This document shows, one piece after another, positions 9,427 to 19,241 of a stretch of DNA of 47,042 bases. The stretch is from contig PEAP01000014.1 in assembly GCA_002753665.1 (NCBI GenBank), positions 1 to 47,042 of the forward strand. The letters run 5' to 3'. How positions within the stretch are numbered: position 1 is the first letter of the stretch; each line of letters starts with the position of its first letter. The position numbers and the translations under genes are program-made. The notes beneath the pieces were generated by a model. The model made no database searches. It was not told the DNA's origin and was given only the letters and a program-made list of their open reading frames with translations. The DNA comes from Magnetococcales bacterium DC0425bin3. Its GTDB lineage: Bacteria > Pseudomonadota > Magnetococcia > Magnetococcales > DC0425bin3.

Positions 9427-11075
9427 TGGATCGGCCGGGCTTGGACAGCAGGGGCAGCGGGTGGATGCTGCTGGGGATCCTGGCACTCCATGGGGGCTGG
9501 TTCTTCCTGGCCGGTCCCCATTTCGGCGCCAGCGACGATCTGGCTTACATGGACTATGCCCGGGCCCTGGAGCGGGGGGACTATGCCCTCACCGCCAGCC
9601 ATTTCAACAACCGCCTGGCGGTGTTCGCCCCGGTGGCCCTGCTGTTCCGCTGGCTGGGGTACGGGCCGGTCAGCGCCGCTCTCTGGCCCCTGGCCGCCTC
9701 CCTGCTCACCATCGTCACCCTCTTCGCCGTCACTCGCCGGCTGGCCGGTCCGGCCACCGCCCTGACCGCCGCCTTCCTGCTGGCGGTCAATCCGTTGCAG
9801 ATCGAGGTGACCCTGCAGCTGCTGCCGGATCCCATCGTCACCGCCTGCGTTCTGCTGGGGGCGGCGGCCTTGTGCTTCGGGCGGGTGGACGGCCTCTCCC
9901 GGGGAGCGGTGGTGCTGTGGGCATCGACCCTGCCCCTCGCGCTGCTGATCGCCTTTATGGGCCGGGAGTCGGCGGTGTGGGTCATTCCCTTCCTGGTGAC
10001 GATCCTGATCCACGATCTGTGGGCGGCCCGGCATCGCTTGTTCTGGCAGGTGGCCCTGGCCGGAGGACTGGGGTTGCTGCTGCTCTATCTGGGCATCTAC
10101 TGGAGCCTGACCGGGGATCCGCTGTTTCGCATCCGCGCCGTGAACGCCGCCCGCACCACGGCCCTGCAACTCCACGACCACCAGGACCTCCTGCACCGCC
10201 TGACCCTGGGACCCCTGGTGATGCTGTTGACGGTGCCGGGCCTGGCCTTTCCGGCCCTGCTGGCCCTGCCGGCCTGGATCCGCTCCGGGCTGGAGCGCCG
10301 GCACGCGCCGGAAACGGCCTTCTGGGGCCTGTTTCTGCTGCTGTTGCTGCTCACTTGGTGGTTCGGCAGCAGCTCGCTTTCCCTCTACCGGCCCATGCCT
10401 CTGACCCATCCCCGCTACCTCCAGATCCTCTTGCCGCTGCTGACCCTGTTCGCCGCCCTGTCCCTGACCCGGGAGGGGAGGGGACCCGGCCTGGGATCGG
10501 GACTGGCGCTGTTGCTGCTGCTGGGTGTTGGGTTCGTGGCCTCGGCCCACCTGGGCCTGATGAAGAAACACCTGCTGCTGGCGGCCCTGCCGGTGGCCTG
10601 GGGGATCGTGGCGACCCTGCCGGTGTTCCAAAATCGGGCCTGGAGTCGCTGGCTGTACCGGGCGATTCTGGGGGTGGCGTTCCTGGGCATTCCCCTGCTG
10701 GCCCAGCGGGAGGGCCTGCTGGGGGAGGGGCCGGCCGAACGGACCGAACGGCATGTGGTGCAACAGCATCTGGCCCGGCTGACCGGGCCGGTGGTGGTCT
10801 ACACCGACCACCGCACCCTGGATCTGCTGCCTTTCTATTTTTCCCGCCAGGTGCCGGACAACATCCATCTGGCCCGCTGGGAGACTCTGGGCGCTCCGGA
10901 GCAGGCCGGCCGGGTCCCCCATCTGCTGCTCCACCGCCAGCGCCTCCTGGCCCTGGGGAGCCGCTACGGCCAGGACTTGCCGGATTTCGTCACGGCCGTC
11001 CCGCCCACTTGGCAGCGGCTGGCGGGCAGCGCGGAGATCGGCCTCTACCGCCTGCCGGCGGGCGGTGGCCCTTGA
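9423..11075 (+). CDS. GT-C family membrane glycosyltransferase (ArnT/PMT-like)
   Basis: This integral membrane protein of about 550 residues has around eleven hydrophobic helices. The loop after the first helix has [15 protein letters not shown], an acidic pair placed like the catalytic Asp/Glu of ArnT/PMT-type, lipid-linked sugar transferases. A later cytoplasmic-type segment and a short C-terminal soluble domain follow. The ATG at 9423 overlaps the upstream stop (ATGA) with GGGAGGG directly upstream; ATG 9426 and ATG 9414 are alternatives. A second open frame runs through the same bases but is Gly/Pro-rich noise. The substrate is unknown. Confidence 0.8.
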   Translation: MMDRPGLDSRGSGWMLLGILALHGGWFFLAGPHFGASDDLAYMDYARALERGDYALTASHFNNRLAVFAPVALLFRWLGYGPVSAALWPLAASLLTIVTLFAVTRRLAGPATALTAAFLLAVNPLQIEVTLQLLPDPIVTACVLLGAAALCFGRVDGLSRGAVVLWASTLPLALLIAFMGRESAVWVIPFLVTILIHDLWAARHRLFWQVALAGGLGLLLLYLGIYWSLTGDPLFRIRAVNAARTTALQLHDHQDLLHRLTLGPLVMLLTVPGLAFPALLALPAWIRSGLERRHAPETAFWGLFLLLLLLTWWFGSSSLSLYRPMPLTHPRYLQILLPLLTLFAALSLTREGRGPGLGSGLALLLLLGVGFVASAHLGLMKKHLLLAALPVAWGIVATLPVFQNRAWSRWLYRAILGVAFLGIPLLAQREGLLGEGPAERTERHVVQQHLARLTGPVVVYTDHRTLDLLPFYFSRQVPDNIHLARWETLGAPEQAGRVPHLLLHRQRLLALGSRYGQDLPDFVTAVPPTWQRLAGSAEIGLYRLPAGGGP

Positions 11076-11088
11076 AGGACCGGCCGAC

Positions 11089-11649
11089 ATGACCCGGATC
11101 CTCTACCTGTTCAGGGAATTGCTGCTGCGGCTGATCCAACAGCTCGTCGGTCTGCAGCTGTTCGACTTTCCGCCCCTGCTGATGCTGCGCAACCGGGTGA
11201 TCGCCTGGCTGTTTGGCGGCGGACCGGGGTTGATGATCGGCCACCACTGCCTGTTGCTCCACGCCAACTTCATCGTTCCCCCCACCCCGGCGGGCCGCTT
11301 GGTCCTGGGCCGGGGGGTGGCCATCAACCACCACACCGAAATCGACTACAGCGGCGGAGTGGTGCTGGAGGACGAGGTCTGGATCAGCCGCAACTGTCTC
11401 ATCGAAACCCATGACCACCGCATGGGTCCCGGGGACAAGGTCACCTGGCCCATCGACCGCACCCCCCTGCGCATCGGCCGGGATGCCTGGTTGGGGGCCT
11501 ATGTGGTGATCATGCCCGGAGTGCGGGAGATCGGCATGGGGGCCGTGGTGGCGGCGGGCTCCGTGGTGACCCAGGATGTACCGCCCTATACTATTGTCGG
11601 CGGGGTGCCGGCCCGACCCATCGGTCAGCGGCCGGGGCCGGCGGCGTGA
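11089..11649 (+). CDS. Hexapeptide-repeat acyltransferase (LbetaH fold)
   Basis: This 186-residue protein has imperfect hexapeptide repeats typical of the left-handed beta-helix O-acetyltransferases (WbbJ/maltose acetyltransferase type). Recognisable elements are [24 protein letters not shown] with the catalytic-type His, [15 protein letters not shown], and the terminal [21 protein letters not shown]. The ATG at 11089 has GAAGGA about 9 bases upstream. The N-terminal 40 residues are hydrophobic/amphipathic. Position in the operon suggests acylation of an envelope sugar. The end overlaps the next gene (GTGA). Confidence 0.9.
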   Translation: MTRILYLFRELLLRLIQQLVGLQLFDFPPLLMLRNRVIAWLFGGGPGLMIGHHCLLLHANFIVPPTPAGRLVLGRGVAINHHTEIDYSGGVVLEDEVWISRNCLIETHDHRMGPGDKVTWPIDRTPLRIGRDAWLGAYVVIMPGVREIGMGAVVAAGSVVTQDVPPYTIVGGVPARPIGQRPGPAA

Positions 11650-12596
11650 GAGAGCCTCCGGACGGCCGGGGCTGGTCGGAACGGCTGCGCTGGTTGGGCT
11701 GGGTCCTGGCCGCTGCCTGTCTGCTGTTCCTGGCCCAGCGGCTGACCCGCATGGACTGGAGCCGTCTGGCCGACCTGTCATGGCCGGCGCTGCTGGCCGG
11801 GCTGACCGGCCTGACCCTGGTGCGGTTGGCGGTGATCGCCCTGCTGTGCCGGTGCTGGGGATGGGTGCTGGCGGGGGTGGTCGGTTCCGGGTCCGGGGAC
11901 TGGTCCCTGGGGACGCTGTTCGCCGTCTATGCCCGGGGCGCGGTGGCCAAATACCTGCCGGGCAACGTGATGGAGTTCATCGCCCGCAACCTGCTGGGGC
12001 GTCGCCTCGGGGTGGATCAGGCCACCCTGGCCCTGGCCAGCCTGCTGGAGGTGGCCCTGACTTTCGGCACGGCGGTCAGCCTGTCGCTCCCCTTTGCCGC
12101 CGGGATCCTGGGACCATTCCTGGGCGGATGGGCGGCCCCGGCCTGGATGAACAATGGCATCCCCCTGCTGGCATTGCCCCTGGTGGTGCTGGCCGGGGTG
12201 ATGCTGGTGGCCCGCCGGGGGGGCGGGGGGGGTGTCGGATTGTTGGCAGCCGCCGCCCGGGCGGTGACGGGCCATGTGCTGGTCTTCGCCGTGACGGGGA
12301 CCATGCTGGCGATGGCCCTGGCCCTGGTGGGGGCGGCGGTCACCCCGGCGGCGCTGCCGCTGCTGATCAGCGCCCATGCCCTGGCCTGGTGGGCCGGACT
12401 CATCACCCCCGGCGCCCCGGGGGGACTGGGCGTCCTGGAAGCGGTGCTGCTGATGATCCTGGGCGAACGCTTCGGCCCCGAGGTCACCCTGGCGGCGGCC
12501 CTGCTTCTGCGTCTGGCCGCCATCGGCGGGGATTGGCTGGCCTTCGCCCTGACCGGCCGGCTGAAGGCGCTGGCCGCCTGCTGGAGGTGGCCCTGA
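11646..12596 (+). CDS. Lysylphosphatidylglycerol synthase TM-domain (UPF0104-type) membrane protein
   Basis: This 316-residue protein with about eight TM helices starts at a GTG that overlaps the acyltransferase stop. The motif [21 protein letters not shown] matches the conserved KYLPGN signature of the LPG_synthase_TM/UPF0104 family (positions about 100-120), and [14 protein letters not shown] matches the C-terminal signature. No aminoacyl-transferase domain is attached. Related proteins are thought to move or assemble lipid-linked precursors, but the exact role is unproven. It closes the kinase-led operon. Confidence 0.85.
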   Translation: MREPPDGRGWSERLRWLGWVLAAACLLFLAQRLTRMDWSRLADLSWPALLAGLTGLTLVRLAVIALLCRCWGWVLAGVVGSGSGDWSLGTLFAVYARGAVAKYLPGNVMEFIARNLLGRRLGVDQATLALASLLEVALTFGTAVSLSLPFAAGILGPFLGGWAAPAWMNNGIPLLALPLVVLAGVMLVARRGGGGGVGLLAAAARAVTGHVLVFAVTGTMLAMALALVGAAVTPAALPLLISAHALAWWAGLITPGAPGGLGVLEAVLLMILGERFGPEVTLAAALLLRLAAIGGDWLAFALTGRLKALAACWRWP

Positions 12597-12616
12597 CTTG
12601 TTGACCCGGACTGGGC

Positions 12617-12633
12617 TTGGCACTGTGATTGCT
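12617..12633 (+). promoter_or_regulatory. Candidate sigma-54 promoter, orphan orientation
   Basis: TTGGCACTGTGATTGCT matches the -24/-12 consensus: TGGCAC, GG-N10-GC spacing, and TTGCT. It points right, but the next gene to the right (TPR-GT41) is on the opposite strand. Transcription from it would be antisense to that gene's 3' end or drive an unannotated RNA. The match is good, but a chance occurrence in 47 kb cannot be excluded. Confidence 0.4.
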
Positions 12634-12712
12634 ATTCTCTCCGCAACCACTTCCTCTGCCCAGCCCGCCCCAATCCTCGCACGATGCTGTCACGGCGGGC
12701 TGGGTCTCTGCT

Positions 12713-15208
12713 TCAAGCCTCGTTCCGTCGCACCATCATCCCAAGATAGGCCGCCTCCACCGCCCGGGCGTGGGCCAGGCCGTCGCACAGGGTCGAGCGG
12801 ATCACCGCCCCCCGCAGGTTGCGGCGCAGCTCCGCCAGCCGATGGACATTGCCGGCCAGTTCCAGCACGCATTGCCGATAGGTCGCCGCGTCCTGCGCCA
12901 CCCATTCCGGATGTCCGGCCTGGGTGACCACGGCCGCCCCCATGCGTCCCACGAAGGTCTCCCCCCCCAGGGTCACCACCGGCACGCCCATCCACAGGGC
13001 CTGAAAGGTGGTGGTGGGACCGTTGTGGGGAAAGGGGTCCAGGGCGATATCCACCTCCCGATGCCGGGCCAGATGCTCCCCGGGCGCGGCGTCGAACCCC
13101 AGGCAAACGATGCGCTCCCCGGCCACCCCATGGCCGGTGAACCGTTCCCGCAGCTGGGCCGTCAGGGGGCTTTCCTCCAGCAGACGACGGTATTTCAATA
13201 TCAGGTGGCTGCCGGGCAGATCCAGCAGGATTTGGCTCCACAACGCCACCACCCGCTGATTGAGCTTGGCGGGATTGCAGAAGGCCCCGAACGTGACGGC
13301 CCCCCGGCGCAGCAGTGGCGGCGGCCCCGGGTCCGGGGCCGCGACGGGTTGGGGAAACACATAGAAGGCCGGCAGCCGCCAGAGGGTTTCGGTGGCCGGC
13401 TCCCGGCGATCCGGGGGATGGAGGACGGCGTCTGTCAGCCAGTAATCCATGGCCGCGAGGCCCGAGCTGGCCACATCGTGGAAGGTCACCTGCACCGGCG
13501 CCGGCCGGTGGGCGGCCACGGCCAGGCGGTTCAGGTCGTAGTGCCCTGCCAGATAGACCATCACCCCGATGCCGTCCTCCCGAATGCGCCGGGCCAGGGC
13601 GGCGTCGTCCAGCCCGTTGCTGACCACCCAGTGATCCGCCAGGCTCCGCAAGGTGGCGGTGTGAGCGTCGGGGCGGGTTTCCTCGGCGTAGCAGAAGATC
13701 TCGAAACGCCGACGGTCATGGTGGGTCAGCAGGGGGGTGATGTTGTGGCCCACCGGGTGGTCCCGGAAATCCGAGGAGAGGTAGCCGATACGCAGCCGCT
13801 CTCCGGAGGGGGGGGGCGGTGGCCGGACGGCATCCAGGCCGGCGGTGCAGCGGGCCATGGCCGCGCAGCGCAGCCGGAAGCCTTCCGCCGGGTCGAGGTC
13901 CGGGTGATACAGCAGGGTATTGATCAGATAGCGGACGTTCTCGAAATCGGGCTCCAGCTCGACGGCCCGCCGATGGACCTCCAGCGCCCCCTGGGGATCG
14001 CCCATCTTGAGCAGGGCCAGTCCCAGATTGTCGAGGATTTCCACCCGTCGGGGCTGGCGGTCCAGCGCCTGGTGGTAATGGGCCACCGCCTCGGGCAGCC
14101 GGCCGGTCTCCTGGAGGGCGGTGGCCAGGTTGACATGGGCCTCGGCGAATCCGGGCCGCAGCTCCAGGGCCCGGGCGCAGTGGGTGATCACCCGGGGCCA
14201 GAGTCCCAGTTTGGCCAGCACCACGCCCAGGTTGTTGTGGGCCTCCGCCGCCTCCGGTTGCAGGGCCACGGCCTGTTGCAGGGCCACGGCCGCTTCCTCC
14301 CAGCGGCCCAGTTCCTTGAGCAGCACCCCCAGATTGTTGAATCCTTCGAAGGCCTGGGGTCGCAGGGTCACCGCCTTGCGCAGGTGGGCCACCGCCGCTT
14401 CCCGTTCCCCCCGGCCATGGGCCAGGGTGGCCAGGGTGATCCGGGCCTCGTAGAGATCCGGGTCGAGGGCCAGGGCCTGGCGGCAGCTTTCGGCGGCCTC
14501 CGCGGGCCGGTCGAGTCCCAGCAGCGCCCGGGCCCGGGCCGTCCGGGCCGCCGCCCCATGGGTCGGGTGGTCCGCCACCCGGCGCAGGACGACCTCGGCC
14601 TCGGTGAACCGTTTCAGTTCCAGCAGGGCCAGGCCCAGGTTGAGGTGGGCCTCGGCAAAGTCGGGCCGCAGGGCCAATGCCCGCCGGTAGGCGCCCACCG
14701 CTTCCACGCTGCGCCCCACGGCCCGCAGGGCGTTGCCCAGATTGTTGCTGGCCTGAAAAAACCGGGGGTCCAGGGCCAGCGCCCGCTGCAAGGGATCGAT
14801 GGCCGCGCCGGCGCGATTTTCTTCCAGCAGGACCAGACCCAGATGGAAGGCGACCTGGGTCTGGTCCGGGTCGATCTCCAGGGAGCGCTCCAGGATCGGC
14901 CGGGCTTCGGCGTGGCGTCCGGATTGGGCCAGGGCCGCCCCCAGATGGCCCAGCAGTCCGGCCCAATCGGGCGCCAGATCGGCCGCCCGGGTCAGGAACG
15001 GGATGGCCTCTGCGGGTCGGCCCTGCTGCAGGGCCAGCAGGCCCCGATTGGCCAACGCCCCGGCGTGACGCGGATCCTGGATCAGGATCGCTTCGAGGCA
15101 GTCCTGGGCTTCGGCGGTCCGGCCCGCTTGCAGATGCCCGGTGGCGGTCTGAATCAGTTGTTCCAGAGCGCTGGGAGCGTGGGAGGGCGAACGGGTGTCG
15201 GAGGTCAT
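12713..15208 (-). CDS. TPR-repeat O-GlcNAc transferase-like protein (GT41, SPINDLY type)
   Basis: This 831-residue protein has an N-terminal array of about twelve tetratricopeptide repeats (about 15-430) with the NNLG/ALxLxP pattern. A GT41-like catalytic region follows (about 470-831): LRIGYLSSDFRDHPVGHN, a HPAPVQVTFHD-like segment (here HRPAPVQVTFHDVASSG), FGAFCNPAKLNQRV, ILKYRRLLEESP and DPFPHNGPTTTFQALWMGVP. The ATG at 15208 is used; the frame continues upstream only through a TTG at 15286. Bacterial relatives glycosylate proteins or surface glycans; the acceptor is not evident. It is divergent from another TPR-glycosyltransferase, with hairpin repeats between. Confidence 0.9.
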   Translation of the reverse strand: MTSDTRSPSHAPSALEQLIQTATGHLQAGRTAEAQDCLEAILIQDPRHAGALANRGLLALQQGRPAEAIPFLTRAADLAPDWAGLLGHLGAALAQSGRHAEARPILERSLEIDPDQTQVAFHLGLVLLEENRAGAAIDPLQRALALDPRFFQASNNLGNALRAVGRSVEAVGAYRRALALRPDFAEAHLNLGLALLELKRFTEAEVVLRRVADHPTHGAAARTARARALLGLDRPAEAAESCRQALALDPDLYEARITLATLAHGRGEREAAVAHLRKAVTLRPQAFEGFNNLGVLLKELGRWEEAAVALQQAVALQPEAAEAHNNLGVVLAKLGLWPRVITHCARALELRPGFAEAHVNLATALQETGRLPEAVAHYHQALDRQPRRVEILDNLGLALLKMGDPQGALEVHRRAVELEPDFENVRYLINTLLYHPDLDPAEGFRLRCAAMARCTAGLDAVRPPPPPSGERLRIGYLSSDFRDHPVGHNITPLLTHHDRRRFEIFCYAEETRPDAHTATLRSLADHWVVSNGLDDAALARRIREDGIGVMVYLAGHYDLNRLAVAAHRPAPVQVTFHDVASSGLAAMDYWLTDAVLHPPDRREPATETLWRLPAFYVFPQPVAAPDPGPPPLLRRGAVTFGAFCNPAKLNQRVVALWSQILLDLPGSHLILKYRRLLEESPLTAQLRERFTGHGVAGERIVCLGFDAAPGEHLARHREVDIALDPFPHNGPTTTFQALWMGVPVVTLGGETFVGRMGAAVVTQAGHPEWVAQDAATYRQCVLELAGNVHRLAELRRNLRGAVIRSTLCDGLAHARAVEAAYLGMMVRRNEA

Positions 15209-15341
15209 GGATTGGACCGGATGGCAACGGTGGCCGATGGGGTGGTGACCACGGGGGTCTTTGCCACAGGGGAACAGGGGGGTCAAGGGTGACCCGGCGC
15301 TTTTTCGTTGTGACAGGGCCGGGTCGAAATGCTATCCCTGT

Positions 15342-15455
15342 CCCTCCACCCTCCGCCGTGAGAGTCGCGAGGCGACTCTCACGGTAAGTTTGCTGGAAGG
15401 GGGAAGCCTCCCTCCACCCTCCGCCGTGAGAGTCGCGAGGCGACTCTCACGGTCA
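15342..15455. repeat. Dispersed hairpin plus CT-tract repeat, two units
   Basis: Two near-identical units carry CCTCCACCCTCCGCC followed by a perfect 11-bp palindrome: arms GTGAGAGTCGC, loop GAG, then the complement, at 15358-15382 and 15425-15449. They are about 40 bases apart, between the divergent TPR-glycosyltransferase genes. They belong to the family at the left edge of the window, inverted, with a different stem sequence. The second palindrome ends about 28 bases before the start at 15478, so it lies in the leader of that gene. Confidence 0.85.
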
Positions 15456-15477
15456 CTCTTGCAGAAGGTTGCGGACC

Positions 15478-17190
15478 ATGGGCAGAGAACAGGACGACAG
15501 GGTTGCCCAGGATCCGGCCCTGTTGGCCAGCGCCGTGGCCCATCATCAGCGTGGCGCGCTGGAGGCGGCCGGACAGCTCTATCGCCGGATCCTGGCCCAG
15601 GATCCCCGGCAGCCGGATGCCCTGCATCTGCTGGGGCTGGTGCATCACCAGCAGGGCGACGGGGTCACCGCCCGGGACCTGATCGGCGCCGCCCTGGCCT
15701 GGCGGCCCGACGATGCCGCCTTCTGGAACAATCTGGGAGAAGTGCATCGGGGCCTGGGGGAGTTCGACCGGGCCGCCGACTGCTACCGGCAGGCGCTGCG
15801 CCTGCGGCCCGCCTATGCCGACGCCCAGTTCAATCTGGGTCTGGCCCTGGAAGGTCTGGGCCGGACGATCGAGGCGGAACAATCTTACCGCCAGGCCCTG
15901 GCCTGGCAGCCGGACCATCCCGGCGCCCACAACAATCTGGGTTGGATGCTGGCCCGGTCCGGGCGGCGGGAGGAGGGCCAGGCCCTGCTGCGCCGGGTGC
16001 TGGAGCGGCATCCCGTTTTTGCCGAAGCCCATAACAACCTGGGTATTCTGCTGCAGGAAGAGGGCCGGCTGGAGGCGGCCACCGCCTGTTTCGAGGCGGC
16101 CCTGATCCACCGGCCGGGTTTTGTCGATGCCCTGTTGAACCTTGGTAACACTTTGCAATACCAGGGCAACCGGGACGGGGCACGGAACTGTTTCGAGACG
16201 GTGCTGACCCGCCACCCCGGTCACGCCCTGGCCCGCTTCGGTCTGGGGGTCGATCTGCTGCTGCGGGGCCGCTATCGGGAGGGCTGGCCCTGGTATGAAG
16301 CCCGCCTGGAGGAAGGCATGTGCCGGCTCACCGGACAGACGATTCCCAGTCTGCCCCATCCACGCTGGCGGGGGGAACCCCTGGCCGGCCGGCGGATCCT
16401 GTTGGTGCCGGAGCAGGGGTTTGGCGACCAGCTCCAGTTCTGGCGCTTCGCCCCACGCCTGGCCGCCGCTGGTGCCCAGGTGGATCTGGCGGTGCCCGCG
16501 CCGCTGTGGGAGCTGGCCCGGTCCCTCCCCGGGGTGGGACTGGTGCCCCTGGAGCGGCTGCTGGCGTTGGGATCCTATGATTATTGGACTTTTCTGCTCA
16601 GCCTGCCCTGGCATCTGGATCTGGACCAGGCCGGCATCGCCATGGACCGGCCCTATGTCGCCCCACCACCGGCACGCAGCGCCCAGTGGCGGCAGCGGTT
16701 GGCCCAGGGATCGGCGGGGAGGATCCGGGTGGGGCTGGTGTGGTCCGGCAATCCCGAGGTACGCTTCGACCGCTTTCGCAGCGTGCCCTTCGACGAACTG
16801 GCGATGCTGTTCCGGGTGCCGGGCATCGCGTTCATCAGTCTGCAGAGGGGTGCCGTCGCCCGGGCCGCGGCCCCGCCGCCGGGGACGAACTGGCTGGCGG
16901 TGGGGGATGAGATCGGCGATTTCGCCGACACCGCCGCCCTGCTGGACAATCTGGATCTGCTGATCAGCGTGGATTCCGCCCCTGCCCACTTGGCCGGGGC
17001 CCAGGGTGTGCCGGTCTGGACCCTGGTGCGGCACAATCATGATTGGCGCTGGCTGCCGGGAGAGACTCGCACGCCCTGGTATCCCGCCATGCGGGTCTTT
17101 CCCCAGGCCCGGCTGGGGGAGTGGGGGCCGGTGCTGGCCGAGGTGGCGGATGGTTTGGCTGGACTGCTGGCCGGGGGCGGTTTGTCATGA
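15478..17190 (+). CDS. TPR-repeat glycosyltransferase (GT9/ADP-heptose-transferase-like C-terminus)
   Basis: This 570-residue protein has about seven TPR units (residues 10-260) with the WNNLGEVHRGLGEFDRA type pattern. The C-terminal domain has RILLVPEQGFGDQLQFWRFA, RVGLVWSGNP and LLISVDSAPAHLAGAQGVPV, the two-Rossmann GT9-like signatures of heptosyltransferase relatives. The ATG at 15478 follows AGAAGG by about 9 bases. TPR-GT9 proteins occur near flagellin or surface-protein glycosylation genes in other bacteria, but no acceptor gene is seen here. It is divergently arranged with the GT41 protein. Confidence 0.88.
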   Translation: MGREQDDRVAQDPALLASAVAHHQRGALEAAGQLYRRILAQDPRQPDALHLLGLVHHQQGDGVTARDLIGAALAWRPDDAAFWNNLGEVHRGLGEFDRAADCYRQALRLRPAYADAQFNLGLALEGLGRTIEAEQSYRQALAWQPDHPGAHNNLGWMLARSGRREEGQALLRRVLERHPVFAEAHNNLGILLQEEGRLEAATACFEAALIHRPGFVDALLNLGNTLQYQGNRDGARNCFETVLTRHPGHALARFGLGVDLLLRGRYREGWPWYEARLEEGMCRLTGQTIPSLPHPRWRGEPLAGRRILLVPEQGFGDQLQFWRFAPRLAAAGAQVDLAVPAPLWELARSLPGVGLVPLERLLALGSYDYWTFLLSLPWHLDLDQAGIAMDRPYVAPPPARSAQWRQRLAQGSAGRIRVGLVWSGNPEVRFDRFRSVPFDELAMLFRVPGIAFISLQRGAVARAAAPPPGTNWLAVGDEIGDFADTAALLDNLDLLISVDSAPAHLAGAQGVPVWTLVRHNHDWRWLPGETRTPWYPAMRVFPQARLGEWGPVLAEVADGLAGLLAGGGLS

Positions 17191-17226
17191 GGATCCCGGG
17201 GATCATCGGGAGGCTCTTTGGCAACC

Positions 17227-17705
17227 TCAGTGTGTAGCGGAAGGCTGGATGCCCGACAGCCGTTCCACCAGGGCCAGGTCGCGATTGCCCTCCCGGCCCG
17301 GGGTCGGGCCTTCGCCCAGATAGTAATGAATGGCCCGCAGGCCCTGGCTGTCCGGCAGGGTCGGATCGGCCCCCCGTTCCAGCAATCGTTCCATGACCGC
17401 CGGGTTGCCTTGGTCCGCCGCGTACATCAGGGCCGTGCGGAAGGTATGGCGCAGTTTGCTGGGCAACCTGGACACATCGACCTCGGTCACCGCGTTCAGC
17501 GCCGCCCCGGCTTTCAGCAGGAGTTCGACCGCCTGCTCCTGCCCCTCCTGGGCCGCCGCCATCAGCGCCGTCTTGCCGAAAGCGTTGCGCTCCGTCACGT
17601 CCAGGCCATGGTCGATCAGCAGTTCCAGGACATCGGGCCGGGCCACCGCCACCAGGCCGAGGGGTTCCGGTGGGCCGGCGTAGTTCCAGATGAGGAAATT
17701 GCAAA
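17227..17705 (-). pseudogene. Ankyrin-repeat protein, 5'-truncated
   Basis: About 160 residues of ankyrin repeats can be read: PDVLELLIDHGLDVTERNAF, GKTALMAAAQEGQEQAVELL, HTFRTALMYAADQGNPAVME and LRAIHYYLGEG. The frame stays open upstream to an ATG at 17871, but residues encoded by 17706-17871 look unlike ankyrin and run into the left end of an IS66-type element (about 17790). This is best read as the C-terminal part of a larger ankyrin protein whose 5' end was removed. Its stop is at 17227. It faces the TPR-glycosyltransferase convergently. Confidence 0.65.
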
Positions 17706-17789
17706 ATCCCGGAAACGTGCCGGATTTACCGGACATCCGGTTTGAATGAAGACGTCCGCAGCCCTTTCCGGCATGATTGGATCTGCCAA

Positions 17790-19112
17790 GGTAACTATTC
17801 ACCACCCCCTGCGGGCCAACCGCCATAGCGGGCCAGGGATTGGTCAGGGCATTGTCATGAAATCCGGCCATTTGCCCCGGAATAGATCTTTGAGCGCCTG
17901 TGTTGCACAGACGCCGTTCTTGCGGCAGGTGGAGAGGAAACCGCGGATACGGCAGAAGATAGCGGCACCCTCCTGGGAACGGAAGCAGCCGGAGATCTTC
18001 TGATGGACCTTGGTCATGCGCAGGTCATTCTCGGCCTGGTTGTTCGAGAACGGGACCCGGGGATCGTCCAGGAACATGAGGACGCCGTGCTCATGCTCCC
18101 GCAATCGCTCCAGGAGGTTTCTGGACTTGCTGCGTTTGAGTCTGCCCCGTTTGCCGTTGCGGTCGTTTTTATCGGGTGGCGGGCATTCGGTTTCGGCCTC
18201 TGCCAGGATTTTTCGGTAGCGTTCCCGGAATTCATGGGCCGTTTGCGGGTCCGGGCAGCCTGCGGAGAGATTTTTGGTGTGGCTGGCTCCCTTGAGCAGG
18301 TCTTTCAGCGACCTGGCCCAGGACTGTTTTTCCTGCTCGGCGGCCCATTCCAACTCCCGCAGGTGATGGGCGTTGCACAGGGCATGGGAGCCGCCGTACT
18401 TGGAGTAGGGCGACCAGTGGTCGTGACACAAGATGCCCTGGAACAGGGGGAGCACCCCCATGGCGTCGATGGCTTCTCCACCCCGTTTGGCATGGGGATG
18501 GAACAGGGTGAGCCGGTCATTGGACAGGCAGTGCAACCAATGTCCCTTGCCGGCGATGTTGATGCCGGTCTCGTCGGTGTTGAGCAGCGGGGAGACGAGC
18601 AGTTGCTGCTTGAGCCATTGCTCGAACGGCTCCAGGCGATTGAAGGCGTCCTGGTTGAAGTTGAAGACGGAGGCGGCGCTCAAGGGGAGGTGGAACAGGT
18701 CGCCGAACTGTTCTTCGACCCTGTTGTAGGGGAGCAACTGGTACTGGGACATGTAGACGGCGCCGGCCTTGACGCTGTTGCCGTATTGAACGGTGGCGGC
18801 AACCTCCCGCGGGAAGGGGGCGACCCACCGTTTGCCTTGTTGATCGACCAGGATCTGAGCCTGATATTCGGTGACGTGGACCGAGATGTCCACATCGAAA
18901 ATCTGGCGGGATTCGAAGCCGTCTTCCCGGTAGACGCCCTGTGGCAAGGTGGTCGGGTCCACTTTCAGGATGATGATCTCGTCCGGGTCGGCGACAGGTT
19001 CGAGGTTTGCTCCCCGATGCCCCTTTTGACCGCCGGGTTTGTTGCCATTGCCGTTGCCGGGGGTTTTCTTCCGGTTCGGGTCATCCGAGGGCGGTTTGCT
19101 GCTGTTACGGAA
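17790..19112 (-). mobile_element. IS66 family (ISBst12-type) insertion sequence, right end lost
   Basis: The element carries one IS66-type transposase gene. A candidate left terminus GGTAACTATTCACC lies at 17790-17803, just past the transposase stop. No inverted copy of that terminus is found on the other side, and recognisable transposase homology starts abruptly at about 19112. The element is therefore a truncated copy, probably immobile. Confidence 0.7.
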
Positions 19113-19229
19113 ACCTCCTCGAATCGGGTTGATGCGAGGAGCATAGCACAGCTTTTCCGGCCGGATATTTTGCCTCTCCATGCCCCCTGGAAGCCAAGAT
19201 GTGGCCCGGGAGGAGATGCAAACCCACAT
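17844..19229 (-). pseudogene. IS66-family transposase, N-terminally truncated
   Basis: The 461-codon frame encodes an IS66/ISBst12-type DDE transposase. Conserved parts are RNSSKPPSDD, NKPGGQKGHRG, the zinc-finger-like region, NTDETGINIAGKGHWLHCL (first catalytic Asp), ILCHDHWSPY (second Asp), CNAHHLRELEW, and NQAENDLRMTKVHQKISGC (catalytic Glu). Full-length members have about 40-50 extra N-terminal residues before RNSSKPPS. Here that stretch is replaced by unrelated sequence (first 39 codons), so the 5' end is lost although the catalytic core is intact. Confidence 0.85.
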
Positions 19230-19241
19230 ATGGCGTGAGCC

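Noticed and set aside
9410-11092. Second plus-strand frame across the GT-C-like gene
   Set aside because: Gly/Pro/Arg-rich with no hydrophobic helices, while the chosen frame gives a coherent membrane protein with coupled start.
15342-15455. Tandem direct repeats considered as a CRISPR array
   Set aside because: Only two units, palindromic, with one 42-base gap, and matching dispersed copies elsewhere; no cas genes.
17187-17237. Short frame MRIPGIIGRLFGNLSV after the TPR-GT9 gene
   Set aside because: Sixteen codons, no RBS evidence and no known family.
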